Part shown: piece by piece, positions 16,744 through 24,541 of the stretch | Position numbering within the stretch: the first letter of the stretch is position 1 | Layout of the letters: each line of letters begins with the position of its first letter | Origin: a virus | Strand: one strand, 5' to 3' | IMG/VR virus record: IMGVR_UViG_3300028394_000003 | Coordinates: 1-63,708 of that record | DNA length: 63,708 bases | Notes under the pieces: model-generated | What the model saw: only the letters and a program-made list of their open reading frames with translations | Database searches by the model: none | Told to the model about the DNA's origin: nothing | Translations under genes and position numbers: made by a program

Positions 16744-17193
16744 TTAATCTACAAACGATTTCATTTTCTGCGCATACTCAAACGACCTAATGCGAGAAAT
16801 GATTTCACGTGCCTGCAACGTAATAAAGACCACTGGTGATCCTTCGTCGTCTGGCTGTACAACAAACCGATCGCCGCCGTACTTAATGGTGCGAACTAGG
16901 TCACCTTCTTTACACCAAGGACCTTCGATCCAAGGGGTTAAATCTTCTGGTGATTTATATGCTAGAGGTCCAATTTGGATTACTTTAGCCACGGTCTCGT
17001 TGAAACGTAACGTCTGTCTGGTTTCATCAACTAAGATGATTCCGCCCTTGCTGGTGCTCTTTTCCCTGCGTAACTGAACAAGTACTCTGTCTCCAGCGAC
17101 ATCTAAACCTGGGTCAATCTCGGGAAAACACTCCGATTCTGATCTTAAATCCGGTTCATCTTTACTTTTACTATCAAATGCGTACGCTGCCAT
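16744..17193 (-). CDS. GroES-like co-chaperonin
   Basis: A 149-residue protein. From about residue 30 it follows the Cpn10 pattern: a DVAGDRVLVQLRRE first strand, then SKGGIILVDETRQTLRFNETVAKVIQIGP, including the mobile-loop region (STSKGGIIL; quoted parts shortened), and KEGDLVRTIKYGGDRFVV for the late strands. It carries a 30-residue acidic N-terminal extension and an insertion near 85-95. Phage GroES homologues such as T4 gp31 replace host GroES so that GroEL folds the capsid protein. Its place beside scaffold and capsid supports that role. Confidence 0.82.
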   Translation of the reverse strand: MAAYAFDSKSKDEPDLRSESECFPEIDPGLDVAGDRVLVQLRREKSTSKGGIILVDETRQTLRFNETVAKVIQIGPLAYKSPEDLTPWIEGPWCKEGDLVRTIKYGGDRFVVQPDDEGSPVVFITLQAREIISRIRSFEYAQKMKSFVD

Positions 17194-17213
17194 TCGGCTG
17201 CTCTCCTTAACCT

Positions 17214-17405
17214 TTACAGGTCTTTTTCGTCTTCCGTCAATATCTCGTTAATAATGTCAAGTACCATTTTAAATCCTTCGTGTCTGCCAACTAAACGTTG
17301 ATAGTCATCAAATGAATTGACATTCATTCCAGCTGTGACGGTTTCAGCTATTGAATTTTGCTCAGTCTTTACACGACCGATAATTTCACTAATAAAGTCT
17401 TTCAT
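17214..17405 (-). CDS. Small protein, unknown (possibly leaderless mRNA)
   Basis: A 63-residue helical protein (MKDFISEIIGRVKTEQN start, ILTEDEKDL end) from the ATG at 17405; a GTG at 17411 would add two residues. The ATG lies only 14 bases after the GCATTAATG box of promoter copy c, exactly as in the gene at 23319, so the transcript may start at or next to the start codon. Function unknown. Confidence 0.65.
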   Translation of the reverse strand: MKDFISEIIGRVKTEQNSIAETVTAGMNVNSFDDYQRLVGRHEGFKMVLDIINEILTEDEKDL

Positions 17406-17443
17406 ACTCACATTAATGCAATATTGCGGATATTTCCGCCCTA
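17405..17443 (-). promoter_or_regulatory. Phage-specific bipartite promoter, copy c
   Basis: Minus strand: GGGCGGAAA (from 17441), spacer, then GCATTAATGTGAGTATG (from 17419), same 22-base offset as the other copies. The last three bases are the start codon of the downstream gene, implying a leaderless or almost leaderless transcript. The gene downstream of this leads on to the GroES-like and scaffold genes. Confidence 0.7.
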
Positions 17444-17449
17444 AATTGC

Positions 17450-17668
17450 TTAATAAAAGTTGCCGCCGCCGATGTCGTTAAGGTTTTTACCTGGGCCAAC
17501 TTTGCTTGAACGAGCTGGTTTGCCTTTAACTGCGTTGTTAGGACGCTTAGAACCAGAAAGTCCTGCGTCAATATTTTTTTCGCCTGGGCCGCCACCAAAA
17601 CCTTGGTTTCCAGTTTGTTTGTAAGTCTGACGAAAACCTAATTCGCCTTCTTGTTTCTTATTTGCCAT
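17450..17668 (-). CDS. Small Gly/Lys-rich protein, unknown
   Basis: A 72-residue hydrophilic protein (FRQTYKQTGNQGFGGGPG, GGGNFY end) with no hydrophobic core, likely disordered. Its ATG directly adjoins the portal stop, so it is translated with the portal. It may be a minor head or scaffold accessory protein; nothing more can be supported. Confidence 0.65.
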   Translation of the reverse strand: MANKKQEGELGFRQTYKQTGNQGFGGGPGEKNIDAGLSGSKRPNNAVKGKPARSSKVGPGKNLNDIGGGNFY

Positions 17669-20542
17669 TTAGATTGCTCCTGTTGGGGGTGTTGGTGGTA
17701 CTGCTGCCTGTTGTGCTAATGCTTGCTGATTTTGTTGATCATTTTGCTGCATAGTTGCGGCGTGTTCTAAGCCAGTTTGCTGGGCTTGTTGTGTTGCCTG
17801 CTGCTCAGCCTGTGCGGCTTGCTGTTGTGCTGCAATTTGGGACTGAACTTGCTGCGCTTGTTGCTGAAATGCCTGTTGTTCTATTTCTAAACCATGCTGG
17901 CGGATGTCTTGCTGTGCTGCATGTGACGCTGCCAAGGCTGTTTGGTTTTGCTCATGGGCCATAGCCATCTGATCTGCACCTAATTGAGCACCAGCATTAA
18001 TTGAGGCCACACGCTCACGCGATGCGTTGTTAATATCTGCCATTGCGATCTGTGTAGCGTTTTTGTTGGAGTCAATACTTGACTGGGTATGGTACTTAGT
18101 TTGTAGTTCTTGTACTTTTTGCTGTAACTCGGCAATTTTAAGCTGATATTCTTGCTGATCTTTTTGATTTTCAAGCTGCATACGTGCTTGGGACTCAGCT
18201 TGTTTGCGCTGAGTCTCTGCCATTTGCGTTTTGAGGATAACCTGAGCCGTAGGATCAGATTCAGCTGCTTGTTGCATTTTAGCTTGTTGGGCTTCCTGTA
18301 CTTTTTGTGCTAATCCTTGGATTTGCTGTACAAATGGTGCCATAGTTTGCTGCGAATCCTGAGCAACCAACTGTGACGCAATGACCAATGCTTGCTGTGC
18401 CTCTTGATCCAAGGGTTTTTCTTGGTGCAATTCAAGGGTATCGCGGCCACCTTGTGCTTCGGCCACATAAGCACGCATGGACTGCAGATAGTGCAACGTC
18501 AAATGCTGCTTAATATGTTCCAAAGCATGGGGCGCGAAAATGGGGCCAATTACGGGGTTTGCACCGTAGGCTGGGTTGTTAGCATACTCTAAATGAATCT
18601 TAATATGCGCAATGTGGTCTTGGTCAGGGTAAGCTGCAGCAGCTCTTCCCATAGTCATTGACACATTTTCTAACGCTGGGTTAGATTCTTTAGCACCCAA
18701 CGGATTTGGTAATACTTCGTCAATTGCTGGGATTTTAAGTTGACCTAAGACACGACGATACACCGCACGAATGTTAAACATTCCGGGAGGCGCACTGGTT
18801 GCCATTTGTAACAACGCTTGGTTTTGTGCAAGACGTTGTGTCTCAGAAAATATATTTGGATCGGATACTGGTCTTACGTCGTTGTTGTACGCAAAGTCAC
18901 GAACTTCAACTTCGGTACCAGACTGGTTATCCATGTCCTGCAGGTACCAGTGGTTTAACCTAGAGATAATTGCTAATGACTTAGCTTGGCTACGATGTAA
19001 ACGAGCATGAATGCTTGAGAATACTTTAGCACCCTGTTCAATTAACGCCTGAGTTGTTCCCACTGGCATGTTGCTAGTGGCATCACCAATCTTTTCTTCA
19101 GATGTAGTAACTACACCCTTAGCTGCGTCTGTTAACCAACCAAGTAAATTAAACAATACACTTGATGGTGGGTTAAACGGCATAGGCATTGCAATCTTAC
19201 GTACATCATCAACACCTGGTGCACCTTCAATTTCAATTACCTGTGTTGGTTCGATTCTGTCGCTTTGCCCACCAATGCGTCCACCCTTGAGTTTAAGCAT
19301 CGTCTGGCTGTTGTTGATATGTGCAGCATCAAGTAGAGCACGAAGAGAACCGGTAAGAGCAGCACTAAGGCCACCAATAAGCTGAGGTAGGCCAATAGCG
19401 TAAGCTCCACGCCAAGGAATAAACTTAAACTCGACATACCACTCCAGTTTTTCGAATTTTTCATCGTTACATTCCCAGTTGCGATACAAAGCAATAACTT
19501 TGCTTGTAGTCTCATCAATTGTCATGATGTACGGAGCACGACGACCTTCAGTTTCAGGATCGTCATCTAACCGCATAAAGCATGTTATTTCATAAACACG
19601 GCGAAGTCCGTCAATGTTCTTAGACGGCTCTTCTTTACCTTCAATTTTGTTGTTTGCTTTTTGTGAACTTGTCTGATCATTTAAAGGCGCGTCAGACGAG
19701 TAGACTGTATCTATGTCAATGTAGATACCCTGTTCAACACGTTGTAAAAACGTGTCTTCTGTAATGTCTTGTACTTCAGTTACACGTGGTGAAGTATAAA
19801 AATTGGTTGACGCGTATGGTAACAAAATGTTATCAATTGCAACCCACTCGCAGGTGGGTCTTGCTTGTTCACTGTCGTAACGCCATTTTAAAAACTGTGA
19901 GCCGCCAAGGGGTAGTTGTGTTAGCAACTGTTCCATTTCGTCGCGGTACTCTGGAATTTGTTCTGAGAGCTGCCAGTTAAGGAACGATACCTTACGATCT
20001 GCTACTTCTTCTTTTAAACGATCTGCATTACCCTTGATGTTTGACTTAACAACGCCCTCAGGTGGCAGTAATTCTTTTGATGATGAGGCAGCAAAGTCAA
20101 CACATGCCTCAGCCATGACGGGGTGCACAACTTTAGAGGCGCCATCAAACGTAGCACCGCCAGGTGCATCTTTACCTAGGCCAGTGCGCTTGAGTCCTTC
20201 TTCGTACTGTTTGTCGCGTTGCTTACGTGACTCTTGGTCAACGTCAATAAGGTCTAAATATTCAATAGCAAGAGATTGTAAAATACTATCTTCAAACTCT
20301 TCGGCTAAGTTTGCATAAAACTCAGGTGCTTCTTGTGGGCTTTTTGTGGGGATGAAGTTAACGACAACGGAACCATCTTCCATTTCAATAACTTCTTCTT
20401 CCACTTCATCTGACTCAAGACCTAATGCGTCTTCGTAATACTTCATATCAGCGTCTTGCGATTTCGCTTTTTGAATATCTTCTTCTACGTCTAAAGACGG
20501 AAGATAAGAGCCTGATTGAATTGGTATTTGGGGGTTCGCCAT
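17669..20542 (-). CDS. Portal protein (large podovirus type)
   Basis: A 957-residue protein. An acidic N-terminal part (about 1-110) precedes a portal core (about 110-690). Indicative segments include FDGASKVVHPVMAEACVDFA, SSKELLPPEGVVKS, and DNILLPYASTNFYTSPRVTE. The last 250 residues are Gln-rich coiled coil with almost no hydrophobic residues other than Ala/Met, as in portals with long barrel or tail extensions. The length far exceeds siphovirus portals and is close to that of large P22-like/related podovirus portals. It sits next to TerL and has its own promoter (copy d). Confidence 0.85.
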   Translation of the reverse strand: MANPQIPIQSGSYLPSLDVEEDIQKAKSQDADMKYYEDALGLESDEVEEEVIEMEDGSVVVNFIPTKSPQEAPEFYANLAEEFEDSILQSLAIEYLDLIDVDQESRKQRDKQYEEGLKRTGLGKDAPGGATFDGASKVVHPVMAEACVDFAASSSKELLPPEGVVKSNIKGNADRLKEEVADRKVSFLNWQLSEQIPEYRDEMEQLLTQLPLGGSQFLKWRYDSEQARPTCEWVAIDNILLPYASTNFYTSPRVTEVQDITEDTFLQRVEQGIYIDIDTVYSSDAPLNDQTSSQKANNKIEGKEEPSKNIDGLRRVYEITCFMRLDDDPETEGRRAPYIMTIDETTSKVIALYRNWECNDEKFEKLEWYVEFKFIPWRGAYAIGLPQLIGGLSAALTGSLRALLDAAHINNSQTMLKLKGGRIGGQSDRIEPTQVIEIEGAPGVDDVRKIAMPMPFNPPSSVLFNLLGWLTDAAKGVVTTSEEKIGDATSNMPVGTTQALIEQGAKVFSSIHARLHRSQAKSLAIISRLNHWYLQDMDNQSGTEVEVRDFAYNNDVRPVSDPNIFSETQRLAQNQALLQMATSAPPGMFNIRAVYRRVLGQLKIPAIDEVLPNPLGAKESNPALENVSMTMGRAAAAYPDQDHIAHIKIHLEYANNPAYGANPVIGPIFAPHALEHIKQHLTLHYLQSMRAYVAEAQGGRDTLELHQEKPLDQEAQQALVIASQLVAQDSQQTMAPFVQQIQGLAQKVQEAQQAKMQQAAESDPTAQVILKTQMAETQRKQAESQARMQLENQKDQQEYQLKIAELQQKVQELQTKYHTQSSIDSNKNATQIAMADINNASRERVASINAGAQLGADQMAMAHEQNQTALAASHAAQQDIRQHGLEIEQQAFQQQAQQVQSQIAAQQQAAQAEQQATQQAQQTGLEHAATMQQNDQQNQQALAQQAAVPPTPPTGAI

Positions 20543-20580
20543 TATTTTGAATTTTCGTAGGGGATTTTTAAATTATTCAT

Positions 20581-20621
20581 CCTAATTACAATAATGCAAA
20601 TAAAGGGCACAATCCGCCCCT
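20581..20621 (-). promoter_or_regulatory. Phage-specific bipartite promoter, copy d
   Basis: Minus strand: GGGCGGAT (from 20619) and GCATTATTGTAATTAGG (from 20597), offset 22. It lies between the TerL stop and the portal start. The spacer contains GCCC, complementary to the GGGC of the -35-like box, so the same DNA can also form a terminator-like hairpin. Confidence 0.7.
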
Positions 20622-20628
20622 ATTGTGC
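20607..20628 (-). terminator. Hairpin at the end of TerL
   Basis: Minus strand GCACAAT and ATTGTGC pair across an 8-base loop and are followed by CCCTTTATTT. It overlaps the TerL stop codon and promoter copy d. T run is short, so termination may be partial or the structure may protect an mRNA end. Confidence 0.45.
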
Positions 20629-22065
20629 ATAAGGATTAGAAAATCGTTTGTTAGAGTCATCATCAGCGTAATCATAGTCTCTTGCTGGCAATGGATCAAG
20701 CTGCAGCCAGCCCGAATCCCTGAGTACCCTTAAGGCTTGGGACAGGGAGTCTACGTAGTCATCATGGCCCCCGGCTTCAGGAAACGAGCACACCTGACGC
20801 AGGAAGCGTTTTGCCCATGAGGCGTAGTCGCTCTTTTGTTCGGTGTCTTCTGGTATGAATACCTTGCCCTTGGATACAAGGGGTGCCACAATGTTAAGCC
20901 GTTGTACCTTGTCTGCTCTTCCAGGGTTGTACCCACGGACAGGAACGCCGGCCCGCTGTAGTTCTTGGATTAAAGATATGCCAGCTGACTTGTCTTCCAT
21001 TAAGATTTGGTCTGCCTTACGGCCCTTACCAAACTCGTTATCTGACCCGTAGACTACTTCCTTAAAATCACTGATAACCTTACGACGCAGCTCGGGATAT
21101 GACAGGTGTTCATCCCATGCGTCTAAAAGAATAACGGATGTGCCAGCGTCTTCTCGTTCAAATATTCCCCACACCGTGCAGGCTGTCGGGTCGTTCATTG
21201 TCTTTTCGCTAGTAGCTGGGTCATAACTGGCGATCACGTACTCAAGAACGGGTGTCGGCTTGTTAGCGGGCCACATCTTAAACTGCTTACGCTTGATGAT
21301 ACCAGTGGCCTCTGGGTCAAGGATCTCGCCGTAGATCTCTTGGCGGCCCATGTCGGTGCCATCATAAGTCTCGAGCTGCTTAAAAAACGTTTCTGATAAG
21401 TTGGCTCGGTTGTCATACGAGCTGGCGTTAACCATGTACACGTCACCACCAATCTTACCCTCAGCTAAGTCTACAATTAATTCTTTTGGCTTTGGTGTGG
21501 TGGTAATAATCTGCTGCACTCGAGAGATCCTGGGATCCTTGAGTCGGAGCGTAAACTGTACTCCGTCGTAGGCTTCATCGAGGTAATCAAACGCACACAG
21601 CTCGTCGAACCAAGCGCCATGGTATTGCTTACCACGATACCGTTCAGGTTCAGAGGCGGGAATGCCTTGAATGATAGAGCCGTTGGTAAGGGTGATCTCG
21701 AATAGAGACTTGTTGTAGTCGCGGATGAGTGACTTGGGGATGATATTGATAAGCCCTGAGTCTCCCTCAAAACAAGTTGCGCGTATATCGTTGGAAGTCG
21801 GGGCTGTGACCAGCCATCTTGTATTGTCATAAAGCCAAGCGCGGATACCAATCCAATGACTGGCAGTGTGCGTCTTACCTGATCCACGACCAGCAAGCAT
21901 AAGGAACGTGTCATACTCATTGTCGTCTGGTTCTTTCTGGTGGGGTAGTGCCTGTAGCGACCACCTGACCTGCCACATAAGGGCCTCGAGCTGCTGGTTA
22001 GGCCAATGCTTACGTGCATCTGCAAACTTCTTTAGTGTAAGTTCTTGTTTAGGTGTTAAAGACAT
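20620..22065 (-). CDS. terL: Terminase large subunit (ATPase and nuclease)
   Basis: A 481-residue DNA-packaging motor. The ATPase has Walker A AGRGSGKT (about 58-65), Walker B YHGAWFDE (148-155, with Asp154 and Glu155) and an ITTTPKP coupling motif (187-193). The RNase H-like nuclease has Asp282 (SYDPATS), Glu357/Asp358 (LMEDKSAG) and the HDDYVDS segment (about 434-440). All key residues are present, so it is uninterrupted and presumably active. Its start overlaps the end of the intein-like gene by ten bases. The small subunit is not adjacent; a candidate is at 38281. Confidence 0.95.
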   Translation of the reverse strand: MSLTPKQELTLKKFADARKHWPNQQLEALMWQVRWSLQALPHQKEPDDNEYDTFLMLAGRGSGKTHTASHWIGIRAWLYDNTRWLVTAPTSNDIRATCFEGDSGLINIIPKSLIRDYNKSLFEITLTNGSIIQGIPASEPERYRGKQYHGAWFDELCAFDYLDEAYDGVQFTLRLKDPRISRVQQIITTTPKPKELIVDLAEGKIGGDVYMVNASSYDNRANLSETFFKQLETYDGTDMGRQEIYGEILDPEATGIIKRKQFKMWPANKPTPVLEYVIASYDPATSEKTMNDPTACTVWGIFEREDAGTSVILLDAWDEHLSYPELRRKVISDFKEVVYGSDNEFGKGRKADQILMEDKSAGISLIQELQRAGVPVRGYNPGRADKVQRLNIVAPLVSKGKVFIPEDTEQKSDYASWAKRFLRQVCSFPEAGGHDDYVDSLSQALRVLRDSGWLQLDPLPARDYDYADDDSNKRFSNPYAQ

Positions 22066-23048
22066 GATATGAAGCCTTCTCCTACGAGAATCGTGTTGTC
22101 TTCCCCAGTGGTTTCTATATAAACACAGGACTGGGGTTGAATGGGGTCTATGCTGCAGACATACCGTCTACTCTGATGCACCTTTATCGGCGGCGAGTTC
22201 TGGTTCTCTATCAGCTTGATGCGTGATTTAAAAAATAACGTGTAATGCTTAAACGTGTTCTCAAAATTTTGTGAGGTTTTTATGCCGAGTGACTCAACTA
22301 AGAACTGAATCTGAGAAATTAAATTTAACTGCTTAGAAGAAAACTGAAAACTGTCTTTCTTTTGTGAGTATACCCTACTCTTAGTACAAAAAATTCCCCT
22401 AAGCAGTTCAATTCGCTGCTCAGGTGAGCCAAGTAGGTAGTTGTTTGATATTTTTGTGGGGATGTTAGGCACAAGCTGTGACTCAATACTTGGACTAACG
22501 CTAAAATCTCTGGATCCTGTCTTTTGTTTCCTGCCAAATTTTGTTTTGTAGCCAAAGTCTTTGAACTGTTGCTCAACATAGTCCTGCATCCCACGCGCCG
22601 CCGACAGTTTGCCGTTGGTTTTTCTGGCAAAGAACCAGAACCCCATGATGAATGGCGGGATTGGTAGTACTTGGTGGGGTAGTTCCAGGGGTTGGGTAGT
22701 CGGAACGGAGTAGACGAGGCGGTTTCTTTTGCTTTTAAGCGGCAAAGAAAGTAGATCTTGGATATTAGTAGGCTTAAGTGGTCTCCTAAACGCCCTAGTG
22801 CCCTTGTATGAGTTAAGCCTGTTGCGATACTTTTGGTTTTCCAATGGAAGTTTAAGCGCACCATCGCCTTGGATGGTAAGCCAATCGCTAAAAGTAATCT
22901 TGTAGCACTCAGTTGCCTGATATTTTTGAACTAATTTGACACGAACAATCTTGCCGTTCCTATCGAATACATAGTCACCCTCAACCAAACTCCCAGCACG
23001 CTTCCAGTAATCAAGCGTTAGTACTTTTTCTGTTGCTAATATCGCCAT
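22056..23048 (-). CDS. Free-standing, degenerate Hint/LAGLIDADG (intein-like) protein
   Basis: A 330-residue protein that matches an intein with an internal homing endonuclease. Residues 8-35 (KVLTLDYWKRAGSLVEGDYVF) and 48-64 follow the N-terminal Hint blocks; 304-330 (QSCVYIETTGEDNTILVGEG then FISCL) follow the C-terminal blocks. In between are two LAGLIDADG-like helices: PFIMGFWFFAR (132-142) and ELLRGIFCTKS (214-224), each followed by the usual SLGIK-type elements. There is no Cys/Ser at position 1, no His-Asn before the final Cys, and both acidic nuclease positions (GDG, DTDG) are replaced by FAR and CTKS. It should neither splice nor cut, yet the frame is intact and overlaps terL. Family assignment is by pattern. 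Confidence 0.75.
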   Translation of the reverse strand: MAILATEKVLTLDYWKRAGSLVEGDYVFDRNGKIVRVKLVQKYQATECYKITFSDWLTIQGDGALKLPLENQKYRNRLNSYKGTRAFRRPLKPTNIQDLLSLPLKSKRNRLVYSVPTTQPLELPHQVLPIPPFIMGFWFFARKTNGKLSAARGMQDYVEQQFKDFGYKTKFGRKQKTGSRDFSVSPSIESQLVPNIPTKISNNYLLGSPEQRIELLRGIFCTKSRVYSQKKDSFQFSSKQLNLISQIQFLVESLGIKTSQNFENTFKHYTLFFKSRIKLIENQNSPPIKVHQSRRYVCSIDPIQPQSCVYIETTGEDNTILVGEGFISCL

Positions 23049-23319
23049 AAAAATTATTTAAGACCCATCGGTCCAGCCAACGCCCTAGCGGCGCCCTTAT
23101 GTTTGATTGTATTGAATACGGCAGCTTTTGTATTTCCAAAGCATCCGAAGACACCTTTAAACGAAACTGGATGTATTTAGCTGTTTCGTTGTTTAAAATA
23201 TCTGCCGGTACGTTTACCACCTCAAAGTTGTTAAGGTCACACACTAATACTTGGAATCCCTTGAACTCACCAACGGGACTTTCCAACGCACCTTTGATTT
23301 GGTAGACATAGTCATTCAT
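23011..23319 (-). CDS. Unknown protein upstream of the intein-like gene
   Basis: A 102-residue protein from the ATG at 23319 (MNDYVYQIKGALE), preferred over a longer start because promoter copy e ends at this codon. It is alpha/beta with a C-terminal IRAPLGRWLDRWV segment. It overlaps the next gene's start by 38 bases. First in the packaging transcript; a small-terminase role was considered but the sequence gives no support. Confidence 0.65.
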   Translation of the reverse strand: MNDYVYQIKGALESPVGEFKGFQVLVCDLNNFEVVNVPADILNNETAKYIQFRLKVSSDALEIQKLPYSIQSNIRAPLGRWLDRWVLNNFYGDISNRKSTNA

Positions 23320-23357
23320 ACTTACATTAATGCAAACAATCGTTGTTTTCCTTCCAA
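23317..23357 (-). promoter_or_regulatory. Phage-specific bipartite promoter, copy e
   Basis: Minus strand: GGAAGGAAAA (from 23355, a two-base variant of GGGCGGAAAA) and GCATTAATGTAAGTATG (from 23333), offset 22. The ATG at 23319 follows the box by 14 bases, as in copy c, again implying a leaderless transcript. It drives the packaging genes leftward. Confidence 0.68.
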
Positions 23358-23376
23358 TAATATAAATAAATGCCAA

Positions 23377-23478
23377 AGTGCAAGGGTTGCAAGGCTTAAT
23401 CAGTCCCTCCAGTACTTAATAATATTTTTTTAATTTTTTTTTTAAAAGAATAAAAAGGGGTTACAACCCTAGCAACCC
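23377..23478. repeat. Inverted repeat around an A/T tract, copy A
   Basis: AGTGCAAGGGTTGCAAGG at the left and ACAACCCTAGCAACCC at the right are in inverted orientation (shared half-site GGGTTGC-x-AGG) and enclose a run of T and A bases. The same arrangement, with clear sequence similarity, occurs at 29239-29349. Two such copies flank the whole early operon. Candidate origin unwinding element or bidirectional terminator. Confidence 0.7.
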
Positions 23479-23519
23479 AAGGACCTAGTTTGCAAGTGCT
23501 TGATTATATTGAATCTAGA

Positions 23520-23534
23520 TGATAATGATTCTCA
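23520..23534. promoter_or_regulatory. Palindromic operator-like site (resembles a Fur box)
   Basis: TGATAATGATTCTCA matches the 7-1-7 inverted pattern TGATAAT-x-ATTATCA at all but one position. A related site (TGAGAACCGTTATCA) occupies the equivalent place after the second A/T-tract repeat at 29384-29398. Resemblance to a Fur box may be accidental; a phage repressor operator is equally possible. Confidence 0.45.
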
Positions 23535-23699
23535 AGTAATTTTATAAAAAAATTTTACAATATGAAATTATGTGATATTTGTAAAAAAATATAAAAACTC
23601 AGGCTTTGTGGGGCCCCCCGCCCCCTCCTCCCCGATGGGACCCTAAACGGGTGTATGGCTTTATAAAAAGACCCCTTGCCATTATGCCTCCTAGCGTAT

Positions 23700-23779
23700 G
23701 TGAGTGCTCACTTACAGGCCGAGCTGGCGGATCGACCAGTATGCTGCACTGCACCACCCCCAGTGAGCGCTCACTTACA
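23700..23779. repeat. Palindrome-bearing direct repeats
   Basis: GTGAGTGCTCACTTACA (23700-23716) and GTGAGCGCTCACTTACA (23763-23779) differ at one base. The second contains a perfect 12-base palindrome GTGAGCGCTCAC. Spaced 63 bases apart; likely protein-binding sites of an initiator or regulator. Confidence 0.65.
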
Positions 23780-23900
23780 TGCAGGCACACCAGGCGGCTT
23801 GGCACTCAGGCACATCGACTGCTGATAATGGGGACAGAGTGGAGAGCGGGCCAGTGTGTTGCGCTGCAGTAATGGGGACAGAGTCGACGTGCTGCACTGC
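23742..23900. repeat. Short direct repeats TGCTGCACTGC and TAATGGGGACAGAGT
   Basis: TGCTGCACTGC occurs at 23742-23752 and 23890-23900. TAATGGGGACAGAGT occurs at 23826-23840 and 23870-23884, exactly 44 bases apart (four helical turns). They interleave with the other repeats and suggest a nucleoprotein assembly site. Confidence 0.6.
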
Positions 23901-23906
23901 GTCATT

Positions 23907-23987
23907 GCCAGTTAGGCAGTGCACCATGTTGGTGCATCGGCATAGGGGCGCGTAGACGGGCCGCCATGACGCGATCGCCAGTTAGGC
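23907..23987. repeat. Repeat pair GCCAGTTAGGC with a hairpin between
   Basis: GCCAGTTAGGC is found at 23907-23917 and 23977-23987. Between them TGCACCA-tgt-TGGTGCA (23920-23936) can form a seven-base-pair hairpin. Part of the same G/C-rich repeat block. Confidence 0.55.
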
Positions 23988-24220
23988 TACTAACGTATTA
24001 CCGCGCCGAGATCTCTAGCAATCCAGTAAACAGGAGGGTTGCGGGGAGAGGTTACGCGCAGGCGAGGCGATATGGGGCGGAGTACTTCCTAGTCAGTATC
24101 TACCAGGACGGCTGCCCTCCCACAATCCCCCACCGCGCCCCACTAATCACCACCAAACCCAGTAGCCAATTGGGCCCAAAAGATTGTCAGATTAGAGGGT
24201 AGTTTTTTTGTCGAAAGTTC

Positions 24221-24249
24221 TTGAGTATTTGCATACACTGGAATAAAGT
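24221..24249 (+). promoter_or_regulatory. Possible sigma-70 promoter of the early operon
   Basis: TTGAGT and TAAAGT are separated by 17 bases. This is the only reasonable host-type promoter found just upstream of the structured leader and the early genes. The match to consensus is moderate; the start site is not established. Confidence 0.35.
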
Positions 24250-24372
24250 CTCTATATGGGATGTGCAGTGGCTAATCCACTCAGTAGTAGAAGGACTCAA
24301 ACCCAACCGAGATAAATAAGGGGGAGCCGGCAGAACCGGTGCTGTTATCCAACACAGCGTATGACGGACACA

Positions 24373-24541
24373 GTAGCGCAGTAGGCTACTGGATCACCAA
24401 GTAGGCAAGCAGGAAACGGGGTAAGCCCCGAAACGGGTGTCACGGTAGTATGCGAGTCAGCATCCAAACAAGCAAACCGAATAGTCTTGGCCAAGTGTGT
24501 GGACTAGCATATCCACTTGATCCAGTAGCCTACTGCGCTAC
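24373..24541 (+). ncRNA. Structured leader with a 24-base perfect inverted repeat
   Basis: Bases 24373-24396 and 24518-24541 are exact reverse complements, so the early transcript can close a 24-bp stem around about 120 bases. The enclosed part has further hairpins (GGGG-taag-CCCC near 24419; GTGGA...TCCAC near 24498-24516). Each arm is also self-complementary (CAGTAG-g-CTACTG), so local and long-range pairings compete. It resembles no riboswitch I know; an antitermination or translation-control RNA is possible. Confidence 0.55.

Noticed and set aside
22056-23048. Active split intein acting in trans with terL
   Set aside because: The first residue is Met with no nucleophile nearby, the last residues are ISCL without His-Asn, and TerL has its own complete N-terminus.
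23700-23990. CRISPR array
   Set aside because: Several different repeat families occur only twice each with unequal spacing; no regular repeat-spacer pattern and no cas genes.
23606-24202. Two plus-strand open frames (23606-23872, 23966-24202) in the divergent region
   Set aside because: They cover repeat-rich, G/C-rich DNA, have no ribosome-binding site, and give Pro/Arg/Cys-rich sequences without natural pattern.
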